Shown: positions 25,333 through 34,185 of the stretch, one piece after another
Numbering within the stretch: the stretch's first letter is position 1
Layout: each line of letters opens with the position of its first letter
Source of the DNA: an uncultured Lachnospiraceae bacterium
GTDB taxonomy: Bacteria > Bacillota > Clostridia > Lachnospirales > Lachnospiraceae
DNA length: 64,000 nucleotides
Direction of reading: 5' to 3'
NCBI GenBank assembly: GCA_910585005.1
Contig: CAJUCN010000001.1
Span: 124,001-188,000 of the forward strand
Notes under the pieces: generated by a model
Databases searched by the model: none
Seen by the model: the letters and a program-made list of their open reading frames with translations, nothing else
Told to the model about the DNA's origin: nothing
Program-made: the position numbers and the translations under genes

Positions 25333-26343
25333 CTAATGATCTTCCTTCGCTTTGTCTACTAATTCTTTAATAACTCCCCTGTCCCAATCCATATGCCGGC
25401 TATGTATATGTCCGACAATCTCATCAACAATTTCTTTTTGCTTTTCCAAATGATTCATATGTAAAATTTCATCATACAAAGTTCTCATATTCCGGATTGC
25501 TTCAGGCATCAGCCCTACTTTTCTTTGCAGTTCCTCTTCTGAAAACTCAGGCGGAAACGCACAGGGACATCCCGCTGCCTTGCATATTTCCTGTATTAAA
25601 TACAACAAGTAGACTGTATTTCTATTACCCGGAAACACTTTATCATAGTATTCCATCACATCGTCGCAGTCTTGCGCCTCTTCCACTATGCTCTCCCATT
25701 CTTTCTGAAGCCTTTCGTACTTTAAATTATAAGCCTCTTCCGGAAAGCATTCCTTCAACCGATCCCTTATTTTCTCATATCGCCTTAAAATACAGCCATT
25801 TAGTTCCTCACTAACCGGATATTCATTCACCAATCCGGAAATAAAATCATCCATGATCCTTTTTACGGACTTATTCATTTGGCGATCATGGCATCCCACA
25901 AAAAGCGCCTCCAGGATGATAAGCAATATTCTCTCCAGTATTTTTCCGTCGCAGCATCCTAACAGACTAAACCGGACTGCAGATTTCCTTTCCTGCGATT
26001 CATAACAACTATTAATTCCAAATATTGCCGGAACCAACGATAACTGTTTATCCAGATCACCACCCTTTAGATTATCCTTCAGACATCCTGATATTTCTTC
26101 TTCTCCCATCTGGGAAATGTCATCTAACAGCTCATCCCATGCCTCAAACCTCACAAACGGTGCAATTTGAAATGTTAACTCCATCTGCGGATCACCGCCC
26201 AGAACAACCTTCCAAAAAAGCAACTGTTCACCGTCGGGGTCAATACATTTCCATTTATTTTCCTGATTTACTTTTTTCATCTGTGTTTTTTCTGTTGCCA
26301 GCCAAAAAAAACTGTAAATGATCTTATTTTTTTCATCTTTCAC
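25333..26343 (-). CDS. Hypothetical protein, third gene of the PRTase-like operon
   Basis: A 336-residue protein without signal peptide or membrane segments. I do not recognise it. The N-terminal third is mixed beta (ELTFQIAPFVRFEAWDELLDD), the rest mainly helical and rich in charged residues, ending with HMDWDRGVIKELVDKAKEDH. An HxxH-like stretch (GHIHSRHMDW) is near the C-terminus but is not a known metal motif. It follows the PRTase-like gene by 11 bp and is probably made with it; the context suggests a partner or immunity/sensor part of that cassette. Confidence 0.7.
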   Translation of the reverse strand: MKDEKNKIIYSFFWLATEKTQMKKVNQENKWKCIDPDGEQLLFWKVVLGGDPQMELTFQIAPFVRFEAWDELLDDISQMGEEEISGCLKDNLKGGDLDKQLSLVPAIFGINSCYESQERKSAVRFSLLGCCDGKILERILLIILEALFVGCHDRQMNKSVKRIMDDFISGLVNEYPVSEELNGCILRRYEKIRDRLKECFPEEAYNLKYERLQKEWESIVEEAQDCDDVMEYYDKVFPGNRNTVYLLYLIQEICKAAGCPCAFPPEFSEEELQRKVGLMPEAIRNMRTLYDEILHMNHLEKQKEIVDEIVGHIHSRHMDWDRGVIKELVDKAKEDH

Positions 26344-26354
26344 TTTTCTTTATC

Positions 26355-28181
26355 CTATCGCTTGTAATTTATTATTTTGTTTATCTTTATTATTTCCGGA
26401 TCACTTTCACACAGCACCTCATCAAGGATAACATCCCCAAATTCCCTGTTCATCAGGACATCGTTAATTAAATATTCCCTATCCCTTTCTCCGAAAAAAG
26501 GCATTCTGCTCTCTTGGTAATAGTTGTTCCACAGCCTCTCTTTACTCTCCTTTTCCGCCGCCTTATCCATGCCCCAAGCCTCTATCATATAAAATCCATA
26601 CATTATAGGCAGGTAATTATCCACATAATACCTGTAATTTTGTTCCCCAGCGCGTATCATGGAAATAAATATCTTTTGATTCTTATATTCAACCGAAAAC
26701 GGAACGATAGATCCCTTTCCCGTGTCAATCGCATGCACAATTGCTTTGGAATTTTTTTCAATGCCTTCGCCAATATGCCTTAACTTCCTATACACACTAA
26801 CCACCGATACGCCTTTCATTCTCTTACGGATCTTATCCCGGTTCTTCGCTTCCCAGTCAATAAATTTGGCTTCATCCAGGCGGCTGTTCGTTTCCATAAT
26901 CTTGGCAACTATATCATCCAAAATTACACTCATGCCTGCACTTTCCTGTTCCCTAGCATATTCAACGATTCGGTTCAGCTCTGTTTCCAACTGCTCCACA
27001 TCATCTCCTATTATCTCATCCTCCAGGCAAGCCATCTGCGGCCGTAAACGATTATAGAGATCATCTATCTTCTTAAATGTCCCGGCTATTGTTACGCTAT
27101 CATTTACATCGGCAAATGTCTGCAAAAACGGGCATGAAAAATTCATTATTTCCTCTTTCGCATCATAATGGCATTCCTCCGCGCTTTGTTCGAGCACTGT
27201 CTCAAAGAACCTCCAGCCGCAAAGTGCGCTCAGAATATAAATCGCCAGTCTATACGGGTATTCACTCTCCAGCCCACTGACTATTTCCTCTATTTTCTTT
27301 TTCCCTTCATCAGTCATATAAACAGCCAGCGCTTCAAGGTAATGTTTCAGCATGCCTTCATTCACCGGATGAATTGTAACCATGGGAACAAACATATACT
27401 TTTTTAAATCAGCATATTCATAAATCCGGCATGTTTCACATATTGCATAGCCGCTTTCGCGCTCAAGCGTAATAACATATGCTTTTACATTCCGTCGGTG
27501 CATATTACGGTCTATGACTTCCTCCGCTTTCCCTGTCTGAAGAAAAGCCTTCATCCTTTCCCCCAAAGATGACTCCATCTTAATTTCTGCATGAGGAACA
27601 TAGGACGTATACGGGCGCCCCATAATATGCAAGACATCTATGATCCTGCTTGAAATTTTCTTCCAGCTGCTCATATTGCACTTTAAAATCGTATCCGAAT
27701 TACATATATCCGCACTGCTCAAGGCAATGCCGTCCATATTTTCCGCATATGCCATAATGTCAATCCGATATTCGTTTTCCGGAATCCCCGCCTGTATATA
27801 TGCCGCTCTTAGCTTCTCCCGTATCGAAGCCATGGTGGTTCCATGTATAATAATATCATCGGCAATCAATACTCGTTTGTACTTTGTCCTTTTCCCGTTT
27901 CTTTTAATGTCGGAAAGCACCACTTCAATTGCCCTGTCCGAGATAACCTCAGCCGCATGGCCCGCCCTTCTTTCATGCTCCTCCTGAACGCTTCCCAAAT
28001 ATTCTTCTTTCAGCAATGTCAGTAACGCTGCATATAAATTGGACGCTTTCCTGGCCATCAGGATCACAACATCGCAATCAGCATTATATATCTTTTCAGC
28101 AAAATTAATCAGGCCATAATAAATCCTATCCGATATTGCAGACACTACTCTTTTTTTCAGTTCAAATAATTCTTTATCCAT
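26355..28181 (-). CDS. Phosphoribosyltransferase-like protein (conflict-system type)
   Basis: About 608 residues. The N-terminal 190 residues resemble a type I phosphoribosyltransferase fold: VVILMARKASNLYAAL (substrate loop region) and VLIADDIIIHGTTMAS at 104-119, which fits the PRPP-binding motif (two acidic residues, then a small-residue-rich loop ending in Thr). The remainder is a long helical region with no known motif. Such PRTase-like proteins with large C-terminal extensions occur in predicted conflict systems, which fits the neighbours better than nucleotide salvage. The start is ATG 28181; the longer TTG version has no support. The gene order is 2-TM protein, PRTase-like, hypothetical. 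Confidence 0.6.
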   Translation of the reverse strand: MDKELFELKKRVVSAISDRIYYGLINFAEKIYNADCDVVILMARKASNLYAALLTLLKEEYLGSVQEEHERRAGHAAEVISDRAIEVVLSDIKRNGKRTKYKRVLIADDIIIHGTTMASIREKLRAAYIQAGIPENEYRIDIMAYAENMDGIALSSADICNSDTILKCNMSSWKKISSRIIDVLHIMGRPYTSYVPHAEIKMESSLGERMKAFLQTGKAEEVIDRNMHRRNVKAYVITLERESGYAICETCRIYEYADLKKYMFVPMVTIHPVNEGMLKHYLEALAVYMTDEGKKKIEEIVSGLESEYPYRLAIYILSALCGWRFFETVLEQSAEECHYDAKEEIMNFSCPFLQTFADVNDSVTIAGTFKKIDDLYNRLRPQMACLEDEIIGDDVEQLETELNRIVEYAREQESAGMSVILDDIVAKIMETNSRLDEAKFIDWEAKNRDKIRKRMKGVSVVSVYRKLRHIGEGIEKNSKAIVHAIDTGKGSIVPFSVEYKNQKIFISMIRAGEQNYRYYVDNYLPIMYGFYMIEAWGMDKAAEKESKERLWNNYYQESRMPFFGERDREYLINDVLMNREFGDVILDEVLCESDPEIIKINKIINYKR

Positions 28182-28201
28182 TCCTTTATCTTCCTTTGCT
28201 A

Positions 28202-29122
28202 TCAGCAATACACCAGCCTACCATTTTCGCTTGAAACACTGGCCACAACATCTTCCTCACTGCTATAGCCCTCCCTGCCAAAAAAATGAATTTTCGCTTT
28301 CAGGGCTTCTTCCCTGTCCTCGTCCAATCCAAATTTAATTTTCATTTCCATCTCTAACTGAAACTCTTCATAACGGGGATTTAAAAGTTCTTCGCTTTTT
28401 ACCGCGCTATGGAGTTCCCGCCACGCTTCCGTCTTCTTAGGTTCAAACGCAATCAACGCATAATGAAGGTCATACGATTCAATTCCATCTCTAAATTTAT
28501 GTTCCAGGCTCTCAAACTTTTTTCGTTTCAGACTGTCATGATCCATTTTACCATTTTGGACAAACAAATATTCCTTACCGGCGATGAGAAATTTAAAATT
28601 TATTACTTCTATTTTTTCAATGTTTATCTCGTTTTTCAATAACATGCTCAAATTCACTTTTAGCAAACAAAAATTAGGGTTCTGCTGCTGATCCTTTAGA
28701 TAATCCCGCACCGCGCCTTGCTGCTGCGCCGACATGTCCATATAAATCTTACATGTTTTGTAATCTTTCTGATTTAAGTACCATGCTGTAAGTTCCGCGC
28801 TCCGAAGCGCAAGCGCAGGGCGGCGCATCTTTCTGTCAAGCATGTTGAGTTTCTGGGTCTGCTCTATAGCTACCAACGCCAAAAGGATGCTTGCAACAGC
28901 CGGCAGCAAACATCCCAGCACAGAAAACCATGCGTCCCCCGTCCTGTTGTGCGGCAGAGAACTAAAATATGGCATAGCCCTGTCAATGCCATACAAGCAC
29001 AACACAAAAAGAAGACATGTCAACACAAAAATGATCAGAAAAGAATATATCTTTTGCCGACAACGCCAAATACTTATAAAGAATCTCCTTATAACATTCT
29101 TCTCTTCTTCCCCCACTCTCAT
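28202..29122 (-). CDS. Two-helix membrane protein with cytoplasmic domain
   Basis: A 306-residue protein. Two membrane segments (about 25-45 and 63-85) are joined by a short loop; then a coiled or helical stretch (ALVAIEQTQKLNMLDRKMRR) and a mixed alpha/beta cytoplasmic domain with no motif that I know. GGGAGA stands right before the ATG. It is first in the three-gene operon and has the plan of a membrane effector or sensor. Function unknown. Confidence 0.7.
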   Translation of the reverse strand: MRVGEEEKNVIRRFFISIWRCRQKIYSFLIIFVLTCLLFVLCLYGIDRAMPYFSSLPHNRTGDAWFSVLGCLLPAVASILLALVAIEQTQKLNMLDRKMRRPALALRSAELTAWYLNQKDYKTCKIYMDMSAQQQGAVRDYLKDQQQNPNFCLLKVNLSMLLKNEINIEKIEVINFKFLIAGKEYLFVQNGKMDHDSLKRKKFESLEHKFRDGIESYDLHYALIAFEPKKTEAWRELHSAVKSEELLNPRYEEFQLEMEMKIKFGLDEDREEALKAKIHFFGREGYSSEEDVVASVSSENGRLVYC

Positions 29123-29197
29123 TCTCCCAATTTTGCTTTTACCTACAAATCTTCCGTATAGTCAGAAAACTTTAACGCATATCCCTTTTCAAATAAA

Positions 29198-29225
29198 AGT
29201 ATACCATATTGAGATAAAATGTCTA
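29198..29225 (-). promoter_or_regulatory. Candidate promoter of the PRTase-like operon
   Basis: On the minus strand TAGACA (29220-29225), 16 bp, TATACT (29198-29203), 76 bp upstream of the ATG at 29122. Confidence 0.5.
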
Positions 29226-29498
29226 TATTTTACATTAATTATACTAAAATTTTCCACAACTCAGACACTGCATGTAACAATATTATATGACACATGCAAA
29301 AACTGCAATTACCTTCTGCTTCCATATTGAGGAATTATAGGTAAGCGATTTATTTTTGCATCCTTTTGAATTTTTCTCTTAAAAACCGTTCTTTTTTCCT
29401 GCTTTGTTTCAATTTAATACCATTTTTGACATTTTCAATGCAGAAATATCTTCTTCCTTTTCCAACATTTTAAAATGTACATATAGGGAGGTCCAACA
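29226..29498. other. AT-rich intergenic region upstream of agrB
   Basis: No gene is visible here. It holds the leader of agrBD: a 14-bp palindrome ACATTTTAAAATGT at 29465-29478, then GGGAGG 7 bases before the agrB ATG. I see no convincing -35/-10 pair for agrBD. An isolated TTGACA near 29434 lacks a good -10; an activated promoter (LytTR regulator) would look like that, but no clear LytTR direct repeat was found. Confidence 0.4.
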
Positions 29499-30080
29499 AT
29501 GAATTTGCTGCTAAATAAGATTCAAAAAGAATATGCTTTTTCAGACTTTCAAATGAAACTGATCCGATACGCTGTTTCTGTCATTTTTTATGATTTTAGC
29601 AAGCTCCTTTGTTTTGCCATATATTTTCATTTTACAGGAAAAACGATACACTTCCTTTTTGCTGCGATACCGCTTTTCTTATTACGCACACGAAACGGCG
29701 GGATCCATTTCCGGAACTATTGGCAATGTTTTGTTTTTTCATTCATTTATTTGTTTTTTGCCATCAATTTGTTTCCCTGCCTTTTTCCCATGCCGGTTTT
29801 GACCGCTACCCTTGTACTCATTCTATGTGCACTGTCAAATTACCTGATTGGACCAAATGTGTCCGCCCAAAAGAGAAAAACGGACCTTACCTTTATACGC
29901 AAGGCCAAGTGGGAGACTTTCTTCCTGATATTGGCCGTTGCTGTCCTTTTCTTTTTCTTTCCCCAAAATGAATACTTAGCGGTAAGTCTCTGGACTATCA
30001 TTCTCCATACGCTTCAACTAGTTTTTGTCCGGATTCAAAATAATCAAAATCATAACTTGAAAGGGGGTGAACACATATGA
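29499..30080 (+). CDS. agrB: AgrB family peptide-processing membrane protease
   Basis: A 193-residue membrane protein with about five helices. The active-site segment reads RTRNGGIHFRNYWQC, with the catalytic His70 and Cys77 of AgrB (R-x-x-x-G-G-x-H...C). It cleaves the AgrD prepeptide and closes the lactone or thiolactone ring of the signal. GGGAGG precedes the ATG. The stop overlaps the start of agrD (ATGA), so the two are coupled. Confidence 0.92.
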   Translation: MNLLLNKIQKEYAFSDFQMKLIRYAVSVIFYDFSKLLCFAIYFHFTGKTIHFLFAAIPLFLLRTRNGGIHFRNYWQCFVFSFIYLFFAINLFPCLFPMPVLTATLVLILCALSNYLIGPNVSAQKRKTDLTFIRKAKWETFFLILAVAVLFFFFPQNEYLAVSLWTIILHTLQLVFVRIQNNQNHNLKGGEHI

Positions 30081-30205
30081 AAAACTGGCTGAAAAAATCT
30101 ATCTTCGGCATTTGCAGCGGATGTTTGGCTCTTTCTTTCTTTTTTGGCACATCCGGCGTCAGCATGTTCTTCTTCGGGGAACCCCAATCCCCCTTTGAAG
30201 AATAG
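30077..30205 (+). CDS. agrD: AgrD-type autoinducer prepeptide, predicted serine lactone
   Basis: A 42-residue prepeptide found by reading past agrB; its ATG overlaps the agrB stop and GGGGG lies upstream. It has the AgrD plan: amphipathic basic leader (MKNWLKKSIFGICSG), a hydrophobic middle, and an acidic, Pro-containing recognition tail (GEPQSPFEE). In front of the tail is TSGVSMFFF. Ser29 stands five residues before the expected cleavage after Phe33, so the ring would be S-M-F-F-F closed by an ester. The two cysteines (13, 16) lie in the leader and are too far away. The mature N-terminus is not determinable. Confidence 0.85.
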   Translation: MKNWLKKSIFGICSGCLALSFFFGTSGVSMFFFGEPQSPFEE

Positions 30206-30207
30206 CC

Positions 30208-30247
30208 AAAAGCCAGGGCTATGGCTTACAAAGCGGCCCTGGCTTTT
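30208..30247. terminator. Bidirectional terminator between agrD and the agr kinase gene
   Basis: AAAAGCCAGGGC (30208-30219), a 16-base loop and GCCCTGGCTTTT (30236-30247) form a perfect 12-bp stem with T runs on both strands. It overlaps the end of the kinase gene. Confidence 0.8.
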
Positions 30248-31521
30248 CCAATTGGCAAAAGGACAACGATCTCCAAATAATTCACTTCTTCATAGATTTC
30301 ATTAGAAACCCTAATCTCACCGGAACGTTTTAACACTTCATTCTTTAGCTTAAACAAGCCGATCCCTCTTCCTATTCCTTTTGTGCTCACATCTTTTTTA
30401 AAAAATTTTCCAATCCGGTTGATCCCATCTGCATCACTGACATTAGAAACTGAAATCCGCACTTTTTCTTCCCTTATTCCAACAAATACTTTTACTCTTT
30501 TCGCCAGCCCTGTCTTTGTTTCCAATTCCTCCACTGCATTATCCACCAAAATTCCGATGATATCCACCATCTCATATTCCGGAATAGGAGCAGTGCCGCT
30601 GCCCAGACTTATTTGATATTCTAACTTTATATCCTTTTCTTCCGCTTCCTGGAGTTTTTGATACAAAAAACCCACCATCAGAGGATTCTCGGCAGTCAGC
30701 AAGATCTTTGTTTTGCTGTGATGTCCCATGACACGGTCACAATATTCCTGCTGCCTGCGGACTAACTCATCATAGTCCCTAATACTATAAATCATTCCTA
30801 CGATTGCCTGTATATGATTCTTAATATCATGCTGGTTTTCCCGGATCGTCGTGAGCATTTCATCATATACATGATAATAGATAGCATTGATCCGTGCACG
30901 TTCCTTTTGCTGTTCTACTTCTGACCTTGCTTTTTGCCATTCATTTACCGTAAAGAAAAAAAGGATAAGGAAAAAAATCATTTGCACATAATTCTCATCC
31001 GACATTGCCCTGACCCGGGATACTTGATAGATCCTACACCCAAGGGCCATTGTCGTAAACCCTAAGATGAGTATCAACAGCTTATTCTTTTTACGCAAAA
31101 AATGAGACAATCCGGCAAGTCCCATCTTCTTGCCAAGCAGCGCCACGGTCAAAAGACAACACAAGTTAATGAACAGTTCGTAAACCTCTTTAATCCCGTT
31201 CTTTGAAATGAACAGGTAGAACACAGGTAAGTAAAAAAGTAATTGTAATCCACATATAACAGCTACTGTGAGAAAACAATTAATCAATGTGATCTTAAAC
31301 CCTTCTCTGTATTCGATCATTCCATAGATAAATAGGACAAGATATGAAAAAGACATGTAGTAAACGGGAAATCCATATTGATTTATCCCAATATATAAAA
31401 ACAAGTCCGCAATAAGCAACACGGCCATGCCGAAATGATACCGCATTTTCTTTTCAAACAAAACCGACATACAAGAAAAAGAAGCTAAAATTTCTGCTAA
31501 TTGTAAAGCAATTCTAACCAT
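30226..31521 (-). CDS. agrC: AgrC-like sensor histidine kinase (GHKL)
   Basis: A 431-residue kinase with six or seven N-terminal membrane helices (residues 1-200) as peptide receptor. The dimerisation helix carries the phospho-acceptor in RENQHDIKNHIQAIVGM; the GHKL ATPase has DIIGILVDNAVEEL (N box) and STKGIGRGIGLFKLKN (G box). It should sense the AgrD peptide and phosphorylate the LytTR regulator upstream, with which it overlaps by 8 bp. It is convergent with agrBD rather than in line with it. Confidence 0.88.
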   Translation of the reverse strand: MVRIALQLAEILASFSCMSVLFEKKMRYHFGMAVLLIADLFLYIGINQYGFPVYYMSFSYLVLFIYGMIEYREGFKITLINCFLTVAVICGLQLLFYLPVFYLFISKNGIKEVYELFINLCCLLTVALLGKKMGLAGLSHFLRKKNKLLILILGFTTMALGCRIYQVSRVRAMSDENYVQMIFFLILFFFTVNEWQKARSEVEQQKERARINAIYYHVYDEMLTTIRENQHDIKNHIQAIVGMIYSIRDYDELVRRQQEYCDRVMGHHSKTKILLTAENPLMVGFLYQKLQEAEEKDIKLEYQISLGSGTAPIPEYEMVDIIGILVDNAVEELETKTGLAKRVKVFVGIREEKVRISVSNVSDADGINRIGKFFKKDVSTKGIGRGIGLFKLKNEVLKRSGEIRVSNEIYEEVNYLEIVVLLPIGKARAAL

Positions 31522-32242
31522 TTCGTATCTCCCTCATAAAATTTTTTTTAAAAGAGATACCAATATCAATCTGGCCATATCCATCCTTCAATTTAATGTA
31601 TCTGCTGACCGGGTCGATCAGATCTATATAGTCTTTATTGACGATCAAATTCCTGCTGCATTGCAGCAATCTCTCAGATTGAATCTCCATCAATATGATT
31701 TTACACGGCTTATACTGAAGCTCTAACTTTCCATCCACAAGATGAACAATCTGTTTCAACCTTGTGTTTTCAATATACACGACTTCCGATATGTCCCTTT
31801 TGTAAAAAATACTATCTTTACGAAAAAACACGTCATGGAATTCCGTTCTTGTTTGTGGGAACTTTAATGCCTCAGAAATAACCTGCACCGCCTTATCCCG
31901 GTCAAAAGGTTTCTCCAGATAATAATAGCAATGAATATCACTATAGGCATACAGCTTAGAATCTTCCAATGCTGTGACAAATATGATTGGTGTATATCTA
32001 TATTGGTCTGTTTTTCGGATCCGGTATGCAAAGTTCATCCCTGAAACATCTCCCGGATTTGAAGGATTTAAGACCACATCCACTAAGAAAAGAGCGATCT
32101 TGTTTTTGAATGCCATGATATATGCATCGCCTTCATTGGACACTGTTTTTATACCTACGGAGCGATCCACGCTTTCCACAATCTGAACCAGCATTTCCAT
32201 GCTGTTTCTATGGTCTTCAATGATCAATACTGACTTATTCAT
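31514..32242 (-). CDS. agrA: LytTR response regulator (AgrA-like)
   Basis: About 242 residues. The receiver begins SVLIIEDHRNSMEM; the phospho-acceptor is in LFLVDVVLNP and the switch Lys in YLEKPFDRD. The C-terminal 100 residues are a LytTR DNA-binding domain (RKDSIFYKRDISEVVYIEN, ECSRN-like QCSRNLIVNKDYI, then RYIKLKDG). I use the start at MNKSVLIIEDH (32242); MFRMNK at 32251, two bases after AGAGGAA, is an alternative. It lies between an XRE gene and the kinase in one operon. Confidence 0.87.
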   Translation of the reverse strand: MNKSVLIIEDHRNSMEMLVQIVESVDRSVGIKTVSNEGDAYIMAFKNKIALFLVDVVLNPSNPGDVSGMNFAYRIRKTDQYRYTPIIFVTALEDSKLYAYSDIHCYYYLEKPFDRDKAVQVISEALKFPQTRTEFHDVFFRKDSIFYKRDISEVVYIENTRLKQIVHLVDGKLELQYKPCKIILMEIQSERLLQCSRNLIVNKDYIDLIDPVSRYIKLKDGYGQIDIGISFKKNFMREIRNG

Positions 32243-32286
32243 CCTAAACATTTCCTCTTTCGTCAAATGTCCGCCGCTGCAATCTC

Positions 32287-32562
32287 CTAAATCATAATCT
32301 TTAACTTGTCAGGAATTGTTTTGTCATCCTCATATAGATCATTTATCGAAACCTTGAGTGCATCCGCTATTGCCCGTAGTTCATAATCAGTCACTGTCCT
32401 TTCATGGTTTTCTATCCTTGATATGGAACCCCGACATATGTAAACCGCATAAGTTTCCAACCTTTCTGCAAGCTCCTTTTGACTCATCCGCTGCTCTAAC
32501 CGATATTTCTTTACTTTAGCTCCCACAACATTTTGAACAATATAATTTACCACTCGTGCCAT
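32287..32562 (-). CDS. XRE family helix-turn-helix regulator
   Basis: A 91-residue protein with a Cro/cI-type HTH: KVKKYRLEQRMSQKELAERL, then GSISRIENHERTVTDYELRAIADAL and a short C-terminal tail. ATG 32562 has GGAG 7 bases upstream. It precedes the agr regulator gene by 44 bp on the same strand and probably shares its transcript. The 122-bp region upstream (32563-32684) is AT-rich and holds an inverted repeat GTCTT-5-AAGAC (32625-32639) that could be its operator. Confidence 0.8.
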   Translation of the reverse strand: MARVVNYIVQNVVGAKVKKYRLEQRMSQKELAERLETYAVYICRGSISRIENHERTVTDYELRAIADALKVSINDLYEDDKTIPDKLKIMI

Positions 32563-32684
32563 GATATCTCTCCAACAAGATTTGCATTGACACAAATATT
32601 TTATTATATTTTTTTATTTTTTAGGTCTTGTTTTAAGACATAGTTCCATATATTACACTATTTGCCACAGACAATTACCCTTTC

Positions 32685-34166
32685 CTAATAATTTAATTGC
32701 TTTTGGGCTTTTATCGTATGTCCCGCCCCATCATTCGCAACTACCTGAATGATACCGTCTGTTGTAAGCGTCATGTGAACCACTGCGGACGTCCCCTTTG
32801 GCATATCCGGTGAAAGTTCAAGGACAACTGTCATGATCGGCTCATCTCCCGGTGTATAATCATACTCATCCGTCTCATTGGCGGATTCGTATATTTTAAA
32901 TTTCAAGTATCCCTGGCCATCCTTCACGGTTGAAAATACATATTCCCTCGTAACGGGCAGCCGTTCCCCTCTCCTGATAAAGTTCACAATCATAAGATCT
33001 GTTGGGTCAGCGCTATAGTCCCTATAGCATTCTGCACCATAGGAAAATGCGGCAATATCAGACAAGACGGTATCGTTCCCATCACAAAACTGTGCATAGA
33101 TGGAAGCGCCCACAGCAATTGCTTTTTCCGGCTCAAAAACCTGTATATTAATGGGTGAAAACACATTTCTCAGTGCTTCCCGTACCTGGGGCATATTGGA
33201 GCTTCCGCCTACACAGATCACTTCGTCAATGGGGTGATCCCAATTTTTTTCCATAAGCGATCTGGTCAGTTTCATTGTTTTATTGAGCAGATCCCTTGTC
33301 AGTTCATCAAATACCACCTTAGTCATTGGAATGGAATATGTCCTGCCTTCTATCTCGATCCGTGCCCGTACCCTATCACGGTAGTTGCCACCAACTTTTT
33401 CACTAAAGGCATGTTTTACACTGACTGCCTCCCTTTTGATCTTCTCCCGGTATCCGGGATCGTTTCCAATGGCAACCTCATATTGGTTTGCCAACTCCTT
33501 GATGATGTACTCCTCGATTTTTTCATCCCAATCTTTCCCGCCTATTCTTAACATCCCGGAGTCTACCACTTTGTACTTTTCCTGAAGAGAACTGTCGGCT
33601 TCCACGATGGCCACATCGCATGTCCCTCCCCCAAGATCATATACCAGAATTCTGGTATGATCAGCAAGAGATGCCTGAAAATATGCCAAAGCGGCGGCAA
33701 CAGGCTCTTTGATAAACCCCAGCACATTTAACTCCGGTCCTCCCTGGGAACGCGGTATCTGGGCTGCCGCACGGATAATTTCCTTTTCGTTATGCTCAAA
33801 TGCCGCCGGAACAGAAATCACAGCCCCTTCTAAAGGCTCATGGATCAGTTTCGACTCGGCAGTCGCCAACGCTATATCCTTGACATGGCCCAAGATATAC
33901 CCAACGATCTGCTGTGCAGTAAATGTTTTGCCATCCGCAGTAAAAGAAGAAGTCAGTTCCAGCTTGATTTCCCGTTTCAGGTTTGCCGCCTCTGCTCCCT
34001 GCCCCGCTTTTTCCGCATTTTCTCCTACCAGGACTCCTTCCCATTCATCATAGTAAAAAACAGACGGGACGCCATATTTCCCGCCTGGCAGCAGCATCAT
34101 GTTGGTATCCAAATAGGATGTTGCCGGTAATGAAAAACTTGTCCCAAAATCAATCCCTAGTTTCAT
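32685..34166 (-). CDS. Hsp70/DnaK-like chaperone without lid
   Basis: A 493-residue Hsp70. ATPase landmarks are KLGIDFGTSFSLPA (phosphate 1), ILVYDLGGGTCDVAIVE (phosphate 2), EVICVGGSSNMPQV (adenosine) and GFIKEPVAAALAYF. A beta-type substrate domain follows (residues about 370-493), and the helical lid of DnaK is absent (DnaK is about 610-640 residues). No DnaJ is encoded nearby, but the preceding gene has a GrpE-like end. GGAGG stands 6 bases before the ATG. It is last in the operon that starts with the TerY-like gene. Confidence 0.88.
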   Translation of the reverse strand: MKLGIDFGTSFSLPATSYLDTNMMLLPGGKYGVPSVFYYDEWEGVLVGENAEKAGQGAEAANLKREIKLELTSSFTADGKTFTAQQIVGYILGHVKDIALATAESKLIHEPLEGAVISVPAAFEHNEKEIIRAAAQIPRSQGGPELNVLGFIKEPVAAALAYFQASLADHTRILVYDLGGGTCDVAIVEADSSLQEKYKVVDSGMLRIGGKDWDEKIEEYIIKELANQYEVAIGNDPGYREKIKREAVSVKHAFSEKVGGNYRDRVRARIEIEGRTYSIPMTKVVFDELTRDLLNKTMKLTRSLMEKNWDHPIDEVICVGGSSNMPQVREALRNVFSPINIQVFEPEKAIAVGASIYAQFCDGNDTVLSDIAAFSYGAECYRDYSADPTDLMIVNFIRRGERLPVTREYVFSTVKDGQGYLKFKIYESANETDEYDYTPGDEPIMTVVLELSPDMPKGTSAVVHMTLTTDGIIQVVANDGAGHTIKAQKQLNY

Positions 34167-34185
34167 AATAATCCTCCATACTTGT

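Noticed and set aside
29465..29478. ACATTTTAAAATGT as an AgrA/LytTR binding site
   Set aside because: LytTR sites are direct repeats; this is a short AT-rich palindrome that could arise by chance in this AT-rich leader.
30113..30124. Cys13 and Cys16 of AgrD as the thiolactone residue
   Set aside because: They lie in the leader, about 20 residues before the AgrB cleavage site; Ser29 is at the proper distance of five.
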